A DNA stretch of 22,561 nt from Thiobacillaceae bacterium (GTDB lineage: Bacteria > Pseudomonadota > Gammaproteobacteria > Burkholderiales > Thiobacillaceae): contig JAAPAA010000093.1 of assembly GCA_012274165.1 (NCBI GenBank), positions 1 through 22,561 on the forward strand, written 5' to 3'. The notes under the pieces are model-generated. The model did no database searches. It saw nothing but the letters and a program-made list of their open reading frames with translations, and was not told where the DNA came from. The position numbers and the translations under genes are program-made. Within the stretch, counting starts at the first letter, position 1; each line of letters begins with the position of its first letter. Shown here in pieces: positions 1 through 7,618 of the stretch.

Positions 1-2
1 GC

Positions 3-317
3 GCCTATGCCCTGAACATCGCCGGCATGGCGCAGTTGGTGGCAGGGCTGGCTGAACTGGGAATCGCAACGGTGCCATCAAAGGGCAATTTCCTGCTGGC
101 GAAAGTCGGCGACGCTGCGCGCATCAACACTGAATTGCTGAAGCGCGGCGTGATCGTGCGCCCGGTTGCCAATTACGGCTTGCCTGAGTTCCTGCGCGTA
201 TCAGTCGGATTGGCGGGGCAAAACGCCCGCTTTCTCGACGCCCTGAGCGTGGTTCTTGCCGCTTTAGCGGCTTTAGAAGCACGGCCTGACCCTTGCGGTC
301 GGAAAGCCAGTTTGTGA
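3..317 (+). CDS. hisC: Histidinol-phosphate aminotransferase, C-terminal part (5' end outside window)
   Basis: Open from the window edge in the frame starting at base 3 and ending at TGA 315-317, so only about the last 104 residues are present. The tail has the look of the small domain of class I/II PLP aminotransferases of the HisC type: a 'VPSKGNFLLAKVGD' strand, then 'LLKRGVIVRPVANYGLPEFLRVSVG', where the Arg of 'LRVSVG' is the conserved substrate-carboxylate-binding Arg of this fold. HisC transaminates imidazole-acetol phosphate, and HisC-type enzymes beside tyrA often also serve aromatic amino acid synthesis. Its stop overlaps the preferred tyrA start (GTGA), implying coupled translation. 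The PLP lysine lies outside the window, so the subfamily is assigned from the C-terminus and the neighbouring tyrA/aroA. Confidence 0.85.
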   Translation, partial: AYALNIAGMAQLVAGLAELGIATVPSKGNFLLAKVGDAARINTELLKRGVIVRPVANYGLPEFLRVSVGLAGQNARFLDALSVVLAALAALEARPDPCGRKASL

Positions 318-1180
318 TCGTCGACACGCTCGCCATCGTGGGCACCGGCCTGATCGGCGGCTCGTTTGCCTTGGCGTTAAAACAATCTGGCGCAGTGCGG
401 CGTGTGCTCGGTGTGGGGCGCAATCCTGCCCGGCTCACCATCGCACGCGAGCTTGAATTGATTGATGGCGTGGCCGATTATGCCCAAGCCGGACAGGCCG
501 ACTGCATCCTGCTGGCGTTGCCGGTGGGCGAAACCGAAGCCGTGCTGCGGCAGTTGGCGCCCCGTCTGAAACCCGGCGCAATCATCACCGATGCAGGCAG
601 CACCAAAGCCAATGTGGTTGAAGCTGCACGCGCAGCACTCGGCGCACGCTTCGCAGACTTCGTTCCGGGTCATCCTATTGCCGGTTCCGAGCAAAGCGGG
701 CCGGGAGCTGCGCGGGCGGATTTATTTCAGGGCAAAAAAGTCGTGCTCACGCCACTGGCCGACACCCGTGCCGACGCGCTCGAAACCGTCAAGGCGCTTT
801 GGCAGGCAGCCGGCGCGCAGGTCGAAACCCTGGACGCGGACCAGCACGACCGCGTGTTTGCCGCAGTGAGCCATCTGCCGCATCTGGCTGCGTTTGCGTT
901 GGTGGATGAACTGGCGCAGCGCGCCGATGGCGAAACCTTCTTCCGCTTGGCGGCCAGCGGTTTCCGCGATTTCACCCGCATTGCCGGCAGCAGCCCGGAA
1001 ATGTGGCGTGACATTACGCTGGCGAATCGGGAGGCTTTGCTGACCGAACTGGATGCTTACCTTGCCGCCTTGCAGACGCTGCGGCAAACGGTGGCCGCAG
1101 AAGACGGACAGGCATTGCTGAAAATGTTCTCGCGCGCCCGTGCGGCACGCGAGAACTGGATGAAAACCCAGGATTCTTGA
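314..1180 (+). CDS. tyrA: Prephenate (arogenate) dehydrogenase
   Basis: Oxidises prephenate (or arogenate) to hydroxyphenylpyruvate (or tyrosine) with NAD(P)+ in tyrosine synthesis. With the start used here it is 288 aa, normal for a monofunctional TyrA without a fused chorismate mutase or ACT domain. The N-terminal Rossmann motif GTGLIGGS is at residues 10-17, and the catalytic-His motif GHPIAGSE has His at about 120. I chose GTG 314 because it overlaps the hisC stop as GTGA and has a GGAAAG ribosome-binding sequence about 9 nt upstream. An upstream TTG at 293 in the same frame would add seven residues. The gene ends in a one-base overlap with aroA, so hisC-tyrA-aroA-cmk reads as one translationally coupled aromatic block. 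Whether it prefers prephenate or arogenate cannot be read from sequence. Confidence 0.93.
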   Translation: MIVDTLAIVGTGLIGGSFALALKQSGAVRRVLGVGRNPARLTIARELELIDGVADYAQAGQADCILLALPVGETEAVLRQLAPRLKPGAIITDAGSTKANVVEAARAALGARFADFVPGHPIAGSEQSGPGAARADLFQGKKVVLTPLADTRADALETVKALWQAAGAQVETLDADQHDRVFAAVSHLPHLAAFALVDELAQRADGETFFRLAASGFRDFTRIAGSSPEMWRDITLANREALLTELDAYLAALQTLRQTVAAEDGQALLKMFSRARAARENWMKTQDS

Positions 1181-2469
1181 TGGATTATCTCGATTTACCG
1201 GCGCGCGTCTCGGCCAAGGGCACGCTACGCCTGCCCGGCTCCAAAAGCATATCCAATCGCGTGTTGCTGCTGGCGGCGCTGGCTGAAGGCACTACGCGGG
1301 TATGCGCCCTGCTTGATTCGGACGATACCCGTGTGATGCTCGACGCCTTGCGCACGCTCGGCGTCGGCGTGGTTCGTCACGCTGACAGCGACGATTACGA
1401 CATGACGGGCGTGGGCGGCGCGTTTCCAGTCAAGCAGGCCGAATTGTTTCTCGGCAATGCGGGAACCGCGTTCCGTTCCTTGACCGCCGCCTGTGCCTTG
1501 TCCAACGGTGAATATGTGCTGAAAGGCGTGGCGCGGATGCACGAGCGGCCCATTGGCGATCTGGTCGATGCGCTGCGGCTGTTGGGGGCACGGATTGAGT
1601 ATCTCGGCCAGGCCGGTTTCCCGCCGCTGCAGATCCACCCGGCGATCCTGGCGAATGATGCCACCCAGGTGCGCGGCAATGTGTCGAGCCAATTCCTGAC
1701 CGGCCTGATGATGGCGCTGCCCTTGCGCCAACGCACCACCACCATCGAGGTGGTGGGCGAACTGATTTCCCGGCCGTATATCGGGATTACGCTGGCGATG
1801 CTGCGCCGTTTTGGCGTTGCAATCGAACAGGATGGCTGGCAGCGCTTCAGCGTTCCGGAACAGGCGCGCTATCACAGCCCGGGCGAAATCTGGGTTGAGG
1901 GCGACGCTTCGTCGGCGTCGTATTTTCTGGCAGCGGGCGCCATCGGCGGCGGCCCGGTACGGGTGGAAGGCGTCGGCCGCGACAGCGTGCAGGGCGACGT
2001 GCGTTTTGCCGATGCGCTTGCCTTGATGGGCGCGCAGATCGAAATGGGACCGAACTGGATCGAGGCGCGCTCGCCTGCAAGCGGTCGCCTGAAAGCGATT
2101 GAACTCGACTGCAACCACATCCCCGACGCCGCAATGACGCTGGCGGTGGCGGCGCTGTTTGCCGACGGCGTGACCACGCTGAACAACATCGCCAGCTGGC
2201 GCGTCAAGGAAACCGACCGCATCGCGGCGATGGCGACCGAATTGCGCAAAGTCGGCGCAGTAGTGGAAGAGGGTGCGGATTACATTCGCATTACGCCGCC
2301 GGCAGCGCTGGTTTCCAACGCGGTCATCGATACCTATGACGATCACCGCATGGCGATGTGTCTGTCGCTGGTGAGTCTGGGCGGCGTTCCGCTGCGCATC
2401 AACGAGCCGGCGTGTGTGAACAAGACTTTCCCGGAGTATTTCAAGGTGTTCGCAGGACTTGTGCAATGA
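1180..2469 (+). CDS. aroA: 3-phosphoshikimate 1-carboxyvinyltransferase (EPSP synthase)
   Basis: Sixth step of the shikimate pathway: transfers enolpyruvyl from PEP to shikimate-3-phosphate. It is 429 aa from ATG 1180, the usual class I length. Visible motifs are PGSKSISNR near residues 19-27, LFLGNAGTAFRSL near 89-101, RMHERPIGDL near 119-128, NHIPDAAMTLA (catalytic Asp) and WRVKETDRIAAM. ATG 1180 shares one base with the tyrA stop and has AGGA a few bases upstream; a TTG three bases earlier is the alternative. The odd point is Ser (codon 1477-1479) where E. coli/Salmonella AroA has Pro101, directly after GTAFR. Pro101Ser is a classic glyphosate-tolerance substitution in Salmonella AroA. The remaining motifs look class I and intact, so the enzyme is expected to be active. 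Confidence 0.97.
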   Translation: MDYLDLPARVSAKGTLRLPGSKSISNRVLLLAALAEGTTRVCALLDSDDTRVMLDALRTLGVGVVRHADSDDYDMTGVGGAFPVKQAELFLGNAGTAFRSLTAACALSNGEYVLKGVARMHERPIGDLVDALRLLGARIEYLGQAGFPPLQIHPAILANDATQVRGNVSSQFLTGLMMALPLRQRTTTIEVVGELISRPYIGITLAMLRRFGVAIEQDGWQRFSVPEQARYHSPGEIWVEGDASSASYFLAAGAIGGGPVRVEGVGRDSVQGDVRFADALALMGAQIEMGPNWIEARSPASGRLKAIELDCNHIPDAAMTLAVAALFADGVTTLNNIASWRVKETDRIAAMATELRKVGAVVEEGADYIRITPPAALVSNAVIDTYDDHRMAMCLSLVSLGGVPLRINEPACVNKTFPEYFKVFAGLVQ

Positions 2470-3143
2470 CGGATCTCGCTCCGGTTATCACCATCGATGG
2501 TCCTTCCGCGTCGGGCAAGGGCACCGTTGCCGAGCGGGTGGCGGTTGTGCTCGGCTTTCATTTTCTCGATAGCGGCGCGCTGTACCGGTTGACCGCGCTG
2601 TCGGCGATGAAAAGCGGTGTGGCGCTGGATGACGAGGTGCGGGTGGCAGGTCTGGCAGCCGCGCTGCCCGCGAGTTTCCACGACGGCGCGGTGTGGCTGG
2701 CGGACGAAAACGTCAGCGACGCGATCCGCGCCGAGGCGGTGGGCGAGGGCGCGTCGAAAGTAGCGGCGTTGCCTGCGGTGCGCGCGGCGCTGCTCGACCG
2801 CCAGCGCGCCTATCGGCAAGCGCCTGGTTTGGTGGCCGACGGCCGCGACATGGGGACGGTGATCTTCCCGGACGCGGTGGCCAAGATTTTCCTGACTGCC
2901 AGTGCGGAAGCGCGTGCCGAACGGCGGTATAAGCAGTTGATCGACAAGGGAAACTCTGCTAGTCTACCCGCCCTTGTTGCGGACATGCAGGCGCGCGATG
3001 CGCGCGATACCGCCCGATTGGTGGCACCGCTGAAGCCCGCGCCGGATGCGCTGTTTCTCGATACCACCCGGATGGATGTCGAGTCGGCTGTGCAAGCTGT
3101 GCTGGCGCACTATGCTTTATGTCATGCGCGCAACAAGATGTAA
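2466..3143 (+). CDS. cmk: Cytidylate kinase
   Basis: Phosphorylates CMP/dCMP with ATP in pyrimidine nucleotide recycling; cytoplasmic. It is 225 aa from ATG 2466, typical for the family. The P-loop GPSASGKGT lies at residues 12-20, and DGRDMGTVIFPDA, the conserved NMP-binding/catalytic segment, is in the second half, followed by a lid region rich in Arg (ARDARDTAR). I chose ATG 2466 because it overlaps the aroA stop as ATGA and begins the family's normal N-terminus; the open frame extends further upstream (to 2358) but that part lies inside aroA and is not family-like. The cmk-rpsA pairing is widespread in proteobacteria. Confidence 0.96.
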   Translation: MTDLAPVITIDGPSASGKGTVAERVAVVLGFHFLDSGALYRLTALSAMKSGVALDDEVRVAGLAAALPASFHDGAVWLADENVSDAIRAEAVGEGASKVAALPAVRAALLDRQRAYRQAPGLVADGRDMGTVIFPDAVAKIFLTASAEARAERRYKQLIDKGNSASLPALVADMQARDARDTARLVAPLKPAPDALFLDTTRMDVESAVQAVLAHYALCHARNKM

Positions 3144-3230
3144 GTGATGTTTTTTCGTGTCGGTTCCGCGCCCTGCGGATCGACGATGTGCAACTAACCC
3201 CGTCCTCACCGACGGACCAAGAAGGTTTTA

Positions 3231-4973
3231 ATGTCTACTGCTACCGCTTCTACCAACCTCGCCCCCTCCAGTATGGAAAACCTCGGCATGGACAACTTTG
3301 CCGCGATGTTCGAGGAGTCCCTCGAGCATCAGGAAATGCGCCAGGGCGAGGTGATCACCGCTGAAATCGTCGGCATCGACGGTAACTTCGTGACGGTGAA
3401 TGCCGGCCTCAAATCCGAGAGCCTGATTCCTATCGAAGAGTTCAAGAACGACCTCGGCGAAATCGAAGCCAAAATTGGCGATTTCGTGGCTGTTGCGATC
3501 GAGTCGATTGAAGACGGCTTTGGCGCGACCAAGCTGTCGCGCGAGCGCGCCAAGAAACTGGCTGCATGGCTGGATCTGGAAGTGGCGATGAACGAAGGCC
3601 GTATCGTCACCGGCATGGTGCAGGGCAAGGTCAAGGGTGGTCTGACGGTGCTGGTGGGTGGTTTGCGTGCATTCCTGCCGGGTTCGCTGGTCGATACGCG
3701 TCCGGTCAAGGACACCACGCCGTTCGAATACAAGGAAATGGAATTCAAGGTCATCAAGCTTGACCGCAAGCGCAACAACGTCGTGGTGTCACGCCGTGCT
3801 GTGCTGGAAGAAACCATGGGTGCCGACCGCGAAGCGATGATGGAAAACCTGAAAGAAGGCTCCATCGTCAAGGGCGTGGTCAAGAACATCACCGACTACG
3901 GCGCATTCGTGGATCTGGGCGGTATCGACGGCCTGCTGCACATTACCGACATGGCATGGCGTCGCGTCAAGCATCCGTCCGAAGTGGTCACCGTGGGCAT
4001 GGAACTCGAAGCCAAAATCCTGCGTTACGACACCGAGAAGAACCGTGTCTCGCTCGGCATCAAGCAGTTGGGTGACGATCCGTGGGTCGGAATTGCCCGT
4101 CGCTACCCGCAGGGCACCCGCATGTTTGGCAAAGTGGCCAACCTCACCGACTACGGCGCATTCGTTGAAATCGAAGCCGGCATCGAAGGCCTGGTGCACG
4201 TCTCCGAAATGGACTGGACCAACAAGAATGTCAGCCCCAACAAGATTGTGCAGCTGGGCGATGAAGTCGAAGTCATGGTGCTCGACATCGACGAAGACAA
4301 GCGTCGCATCTCGCTGGGCATGAAGCAGTGCAAGTCGAACCCGTGGGAAGACTTCTCGATGAACTTCAAGAAGGGCGACAAGGTCAGCGGCGCGATCAAG
4401 TCGATCACCGACTTCGGCGTGTTCATCGGTCTGGCTGGCGGCATCGATGGTCTGGTTCATTTGTCCGACTTGTCCTGGAATGTACCCGGCGAAGAAGCCG
4501 TGCAAAACTTCCGCAAGGGTCAGGACGTGGAAGCCGTGGTGCTCGGTATCGACCTCGAGCGCGAGCGCATTTCGCTCGGCATCAAGCAGATCGAAGGCGA
4601 TCCGCTGACCAGCTACGCCACCGGCAACGAGAAGGGCAGCATCGTCAAGGGCACGATCAAGACGGTAGAAGCCAAGGGCGCCACCGTGCAGTTGGACAGC
4701 GACATGGAAGGCTACCTGCGCGCATCCGAAGTCTCGCGTGACCGCGTCGAAGACATGCGTACCCACTACAAGGAAGGCGACGAGATCGAAGCCATGATCA
4801 TCAACGTTGACCGCAAAAACCGCGTCATCAACCTGTCGATCAAGGCCAAGGACATGACCGAGCAGGATTCGGCCATGAAGAAAATGGCAGCTGATACGTC
4901 GGCCGCCGCCACGGGTTCGACCAACCTCGGCGCGCTGCTGAAGGCCAAGCTCGAAAACAAGAACGCCGAGTAA
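3231..4973 (+). CDS. rpsA: 30S ribosomal protein S1
   Basis: Ribosomal protein S1 binds mRNA leaders and brings structured or weakly initiated messages to the 30S subunit. It is 580 aa, slightly longer than the 557 aa E. coli protein. Six S1 (OB-fold) repeats can be followed, starting near residues 37, 123, 210, 297, 384 and 470; the central ones share the 'G-V-x-x-I-T-D-Y-G-A-F-V' and 'G-L-L/V-H-x-S/T-D/E-M' pattern. ATG 3231 has GAAGG at 3221-3225. Met codons at 3273 and 3288 are possible alternatives, the last giving an E. coli-like N-terminus (MDNFAAMFEESL). An 87-nt leader separates it from cmk and contains a small hairpin (CCGTC/GACGG, 3200-3215) just before the ribosome binding site. 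S1 represses its own mRNA in E. coli, but a link to this hairpin is inference. Confidence 0.98.
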   Translation: MSTATASTNLAPSSMENLGMDNFAAMFEESLEHQEMRQGEVITAEIVGIDGNFVTVNAGLKSESLIPIEEFKNDLGEIEAKIGDFVAVAIESIEDGFGATKLSRERAKKLAAWLDLEVAMNEGRIVTGMVQGKVKGGLTVLVGGLRAFLPGSLVDTRPVKDTTPFEYKEMEFKVIKLDRKRNNVVVSRRAVLEETMGADREAMMENLKEGSIVKGVVKNITDYGAFVDLGGIDGLLHITDMAWRRVKHPSEVVTVGMELEAKILRYDTEKNRVSLGIKQLGDDPWVGIARRYPQGTRMFGKVANLTDYGAFVEIEAGIEGLVHVSEMDWTNKNVSPNKIVQLGDEVEVMVLDIDEDKRRISLGMKQCKSNPWEDFSMNFKKGDKVSGAIKSITDFGVFIGLAGGIDGLVHLSDLSWNVPGEEAVQNFRKGQDVEAVVLGIDLERERISLGIKQIEGDPLTSYATGNEKGSIVKGTIKTVEAKGATVQLDSDMEGYLRASEVSRDRVEDMRTHYKEGDEIEAMIINVDRKNRVINLSIKAKDMTEQDSAMKKMAADTSAAATGSTNLGALLKAKLENKNAE

Positions 4974-4976
4974 TCC

Positions 4977-5261
4977 ATGACCAAGTCGGAGCTGATTGCT
5001 CAACTGGCGGCGCGGCATTCGCAATTTTCAGTTGCGGATATCGAGATGGCGGTGAAAACGGTCCTCGACGCGCTGGCAAAAAACCTGTCGCGCGGCGAGC
5101 GTATCGAAATCCGTGGCTTTGGCAGTTTCAGCCTGAGCTACCGCCCCGCCCGTCTTGGGCGCAATCCCAAGTCGGGCGAGCGCGTACAGGTTCCGGCCAA
5201 GCAGGTGCCGCACTTCAAGGCAGGCAAGGAGTTGCGCGATCGGGTGGATTTTCCGCTTTGA
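4977..5261 (+). CDS. ihfB: Integration host factor subunit beta
   Basis: DNA-bending HU/IHF-family protein of 94 aa that pairs with IhfA and acts at recombination sites, sigma54 promoters and replication origins. The N-terminal helical dimerisation part (TKSELIAQLA...) is followed by the family signature GFGSFSLSYRPARLGRNPKSGE and the beta-arm with the intercalating Pro in GRNPKSG. It starts three bases after the rpsA stop with almost no ribosome binding site of its own, suggesting co-translation with rpsA, and a strong terminator follows about 60 nt after its stop. The rpsA-ihfB pair is conserved in proteobacteria and supports the IhfB rather than HU assignment. Confidence 0.96.
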   Translation: MTKSELIAQLAARHSQFSVADIEMAVKTVLDALAKNLSRGERIEIRGFGSFSLSYRPARLGRNPKSGERVQVPAKQVPHFKAGKELRDRVDFPL

Positions 5262-5318
5262 GCGTTTCCCGGCTTGCAACTGCGGCTTGGCCGTTGGATG
5301 CAGATGACTCGAGTAACT

Positions 5319-5348
5319 GAAAACGGCGCGAAAGCGCCGTTTTCTTTT
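5319..5348 (+). terminator. Intrinsic terminator of the aromatic-rpsA-ihfB block
   Basis: A perfect 11-bp stem GAAAACGGCGC / GCGCCGTTTTC with a GAAA tetraloop (5330-5333) is followed by a T-rich tract (TTTTCTTTT across the stem end). It lies 58 nt after the ihfB stop and separates it from lapA. This is the clearest rho-independent terminator in the window. Confidence 0.92.
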
Positions 5349-5361
5349 GCGGGCGTTCTTT

Positions 5362-5387
5362 TTGAAGCCCAGCCACAAAGGTAGAAT
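5362..5387 (+). promoter_or_regulatory. Candidate lapA promoter
   Basis: The -10-like TAGAAT (5382-5387) lies just after the ihfB terminator. The best -35-like box is TTGAAG at 5362-5367 with a spacer of only 14 nt, so the -35 assignment is weak. If the -10 is right, transcription begins around 5394, which favours the lapA start at 5416 over the in-frame ATG at 5386. Because a terminator precedes this point, lapA needs a promoter about here. Confidence 0.4.
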
Positions 5388-5415
5388 GACGGGCACCCAC
5401 AACACGCAATCATTC

Positions 5416-5706
5416 ATGAAAAATATCACCCGATATTTGGGGCTGGCGCTCAAACTGCTCGTATTCCTGCTGGTGTTGGGTTTTGCCTTGAAAAACAGCC
5501 ATACCGTCACTTTTTATGCCTATTTGGGGCAGGCTTGGCAGGCTCCCCTGATTATCATGCTGGTGCTGGCATTTGTGCTCGGTGCGCTAACCGGTGTGCT
5601 GGCCTTGTTGCCCACCGTGTTCCGCTTGCGGCGCGAGGTTGCCCGTAATTTGCGGGCAGCTGCACGGGACCCCGCCATCACGCAACCCGATATCCCTGTG
5701 GTGTGA
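5416..5706 (+). CDS. lapA: Lipopolysaccharide assembly protein A (LapA/YciS, DUF1049)
   Basis: Small inner-membrane protein (96 aa) that works with LapB to control LPS synthesis through LpxC stability in E. coli. Two hydrophobic helices are visible, residues about 8-28 (YLGLALKLLVFLLVLGFALK) and about 43-65. Between them lies the family hallmark 'KNSHTVTFYAYLG' (N-x-V-F-like strand), and the second helix is followed by a basic cytoplasmic tail with RLRREVARNLR. The start is uncertain: ATG 5416 gives the compact family N-terminus but has no clear ribosome binding site, while ATG 5386, with AAAGG upstream, would add ten polar residues and overlaps the proposed -10. It is followed six bases later by lapB, as in most relatives. 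Confidence 0.88.
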   Translation: MKNITRYLGLALKLLVFLLVLGFALKNSHTVTFYAYLGQAWQAPLIIMLVLAFVLGALTGVLALLPTVFRLRREVARNLRAAARDPAITQPDIPVV

Positions 5707-5712
5707 TGCACG

Positions 5713-6879
5713 ATGGAATTTGAGATCTGGTGGCTGCTGGCATTTCCCCTGTTTTTTGTGCTGGGCTGGCTGGCCGCGCGCGTCGATATCAAGCAGGTCG
5801 TTACCGAATCGCGCGCGTTGCCCAATTCGTATTTTCGCGGACTCAACTTTCTGCTCAACGAGCAGCCCGACAAGGCGATCGAGGCCTTTCTCGAAGTTGT
5901 CAAACTCGAACCCGAAACCATCGACCTGCACTTTGCGCTGGGGGCGCTGTTTCGCCGTCGTGGCGAACTGGACCGCGCCATCCGCATGCACGAGAACCTG
6001 CTGGAGCGCGAGGGCCTGGCCGAAGAGCAGCGCCTGCGCGCGCAAGGTGAGCTGGGTCAGGATTATCTGAAAGCCGGATTGCTCGACCGCGCCGAAGAGG
6101 TGTTCGGCAAGTTGCTGGAAACCCCGCAGCATGGGTTGGCGCGCACCTATCTGCTGGAAATCTATGTGCAGGAAAAGGACTGGCAAAAAGCCATCGATGC
6201 GGCGCGCGAACTGGAAAAGGACACCAGCAAACCGCTCAACGCCGACATCTCCCATTTTTACTGTGAACTGGCCTTGCTGGATGCGGCCAGGGGCAAGCCC
6301 GACGCAGCCTTGGCGCATTTGCAACTGGCGCTCGCCATCAATCGCCAGTCGGTGCGCGCCAACCTGATGGCGGGAGACCTCGATGCAGCGGCAGGGCAGC
6401 ATGAAGCGGCGATTGCCGACTGGCGTCTGGTTGAAACGCAAAGCGCGGTGCACATGGCCCTGGTGGTCGAACGCGTGCTCGGCAGCTATCGTCAGTTGGG
6501 GCGTCTCGACGAAGGCGTGTTGTGGCTGCGCGCACTGTATGCGCGGCAACCTTCGCAGGATATTTTCAGTGCGCTGTATCTGGCGGTGTCGGAAACCGAA
6601 GGCGCGGCCGCAGCCACCCAGCTTGCGCGCGAGGAGCTGCGCCGCACCCCCAGTTTGCGCACGCTGGATCGCCTGCTTGAAGCACAGCTGATCGATGCCG
6701 AACCGGGCGAGCGCGAGTTGCTGCAGGTGGAAAAAACGCTGGTGGCGGCGCACAGCCAGCGCATGATGCGCTACCAGTGCGACAGCTGCGGCTTCAAGGC
6801 CAAGCAGTTTTTCTGGCGTTGTCCGGCGTGCGGTCGCTGGGACAGCTTCGACCCCGAGCGGCGTGAAGGGGAAGCCTGA
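5713..6879 (+). CDS. lapB: Lipopolysaccharide assembly protein B (LapB/YciM), TPR protein
   Basis: Cytoplasm-facing membrane-anchored TPR protein that, in E. coli, helps FtsH degrade LpxC and so limits LPS synthesis. It is 388 aa, matching the E. coli length closely. Residues 1-20 are a single membrane anchor (WWLLAFPLFFVLGWLAARVD), followed by the family motif 'YFRGLNFLLNEQPDKAIEAFLE', which opens about nine TPR repeats. A C-terminal rubredoxin-like zinc ribbon has Cys at 356, 359, 370 and 373 (CDSCGF...CPACGRW). All four metal ligands are present, so it looks functional. It is co-transcribed with lapA. Confidence 0.95.
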   Translation: MEFEIWWLLAFPLFFVLGWLAARVDIKQVVTESRALPNSYFRGLNFLLNEQPDKAIEAFLEVVKLEPETIDLHFALGALFRRRGELDRAIRMHENLLEREGLAEEQRLRAQGELGQDYLKAGLLDRAEEVFGKLLETPQHGLARTYLLEIYVQEKDWQKAIDAARELEKDTSKPLNADISHFYCELALLDAARGKPDAALAHLQLALAINRQSVRANLMAGDLDAAAGQHEAAIADWRLVETQSAVHMALVVERVLGSYRQLGRLDEGVLWLRALYARQPSQDIFSALYLAVSETEGAAAATQLAREELRRTPSLRTLDRLLEAQLIDAEPGERELLQVEKTLVAAHSQRMMRYQCDSCGFKAKQFFWRCPACGRWDSFDPERREGEA

Positions 6880-6910
6880 TGCAAGCGGAAAACGACAAGG
6901 TGTGAGCAGC

Positions 6911-7609
6911 GTGACGAACCCGACGAAGATTATTGTGGCGCTGGATTTTGCCGATGCGGCGTCCGCGCTGATGCTGGTGGAGCGGCTTGATCCGGCATTG
7001 TGCCGGCTCAAGGTCGGCAAGGAACTGTTCACCGCAGCAGGCCCGGAGTTTGTTCGGGTGCTGGTCGCGCGCGGCTACGACGTCTTCCTCGATCTCAAGT
7101 TTCACGATATTCCCAACACCGTGGCGGCGGCGTGCCGCGCGGCTGCGGGACTCGGCGTGTGGATGCTCAACGTGCATGCGTCGGGCGGACGCCGCATGAT
7201 GACGGCCGCTCGCGAGGCGCTGGACAACCCGTCGGGGCCGCTGTTGATTGCAGTGACGGTGTTGACCAGCATGAACGCCGAAGACCTGAACGAAGTCGGT
7301 GTGACTGATGCACCTGCCGATCAGGTGCTGCGTCTGGCGCGCCTTGCGCAACAATGCGGGCTGGATGGCGTCGTCTGTTCGGCACAGGAAGCATCGGTGC
7401 TGCGCTCGGAGTTGGGCGCGGATTTTCGTCTGGTGACGCCCGGCATCCGCCCGGCTGGCATTGATGCGGGCGATCAGCGCCGCGTCATGACACCGCAGCA
7501 TGCCTTGAACGCCGGGGCGACCGATTTGGTGATCGGGCGCCCGATCACGGCTGCAATTGACCCGCTGGTCGCGTTGCAGCAGATTCAGTTCGATATACAA
7601 AAGGCTTAG
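6911..7609 (+). CDS. pyrF: Orotidine 5'-phosphate decarboxylase
   Basis: Last step of de novo UMP synthesis: decarboxylates OMP. From GTG 6911 the protein is 232 aa, the normal length of the short (PyrF group I) family. The catalytic signature DLKFHDIPNTV is at residues 61-71, with Lys63 and Asp66 as the charged active-site network; the phosphate-binding end reads 'TPGIRPAG...GATDLVIGRPIT'. I chose GTG 6911 because AAGG at 6897-6900 lies 10 nt upstream and the following residues (TNPTKIIVALDFA) match family N-termini. Longer in-frame starts (GTG 6863, 6902) overlap lapB or lack spacing. ugd starts 9 nt downstream. Confidence 0.95.
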   Translation: MTNPTKIIVALDFADAASALMLVERLDPALCRLKVGKELFTAAGPEFVRVLVARGYDVFLDLKFHDIPNTVAAACRAAAGLGVWMLNVHASGGRRMMTAAREALDNPSGPLLIAVTVLTSMNAEDLNEVGVTDAPADQVLRLARLAQQCGLDGVVCSAQEASVLRSELGADFRLVTPGIRPAGIDAGDQRRVMTPQHALNAGATDLVIGRPITAAIDPLVALQQIQFDIQKA

Positions 7610-7618
7610 GGAGATAGC

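Noticed and set aside
1225..2466. 413-codon - strand open frame opposite aroA
   Set aside because: Antisense shadow of aroA, His/Arg-rich and lacking motifs.
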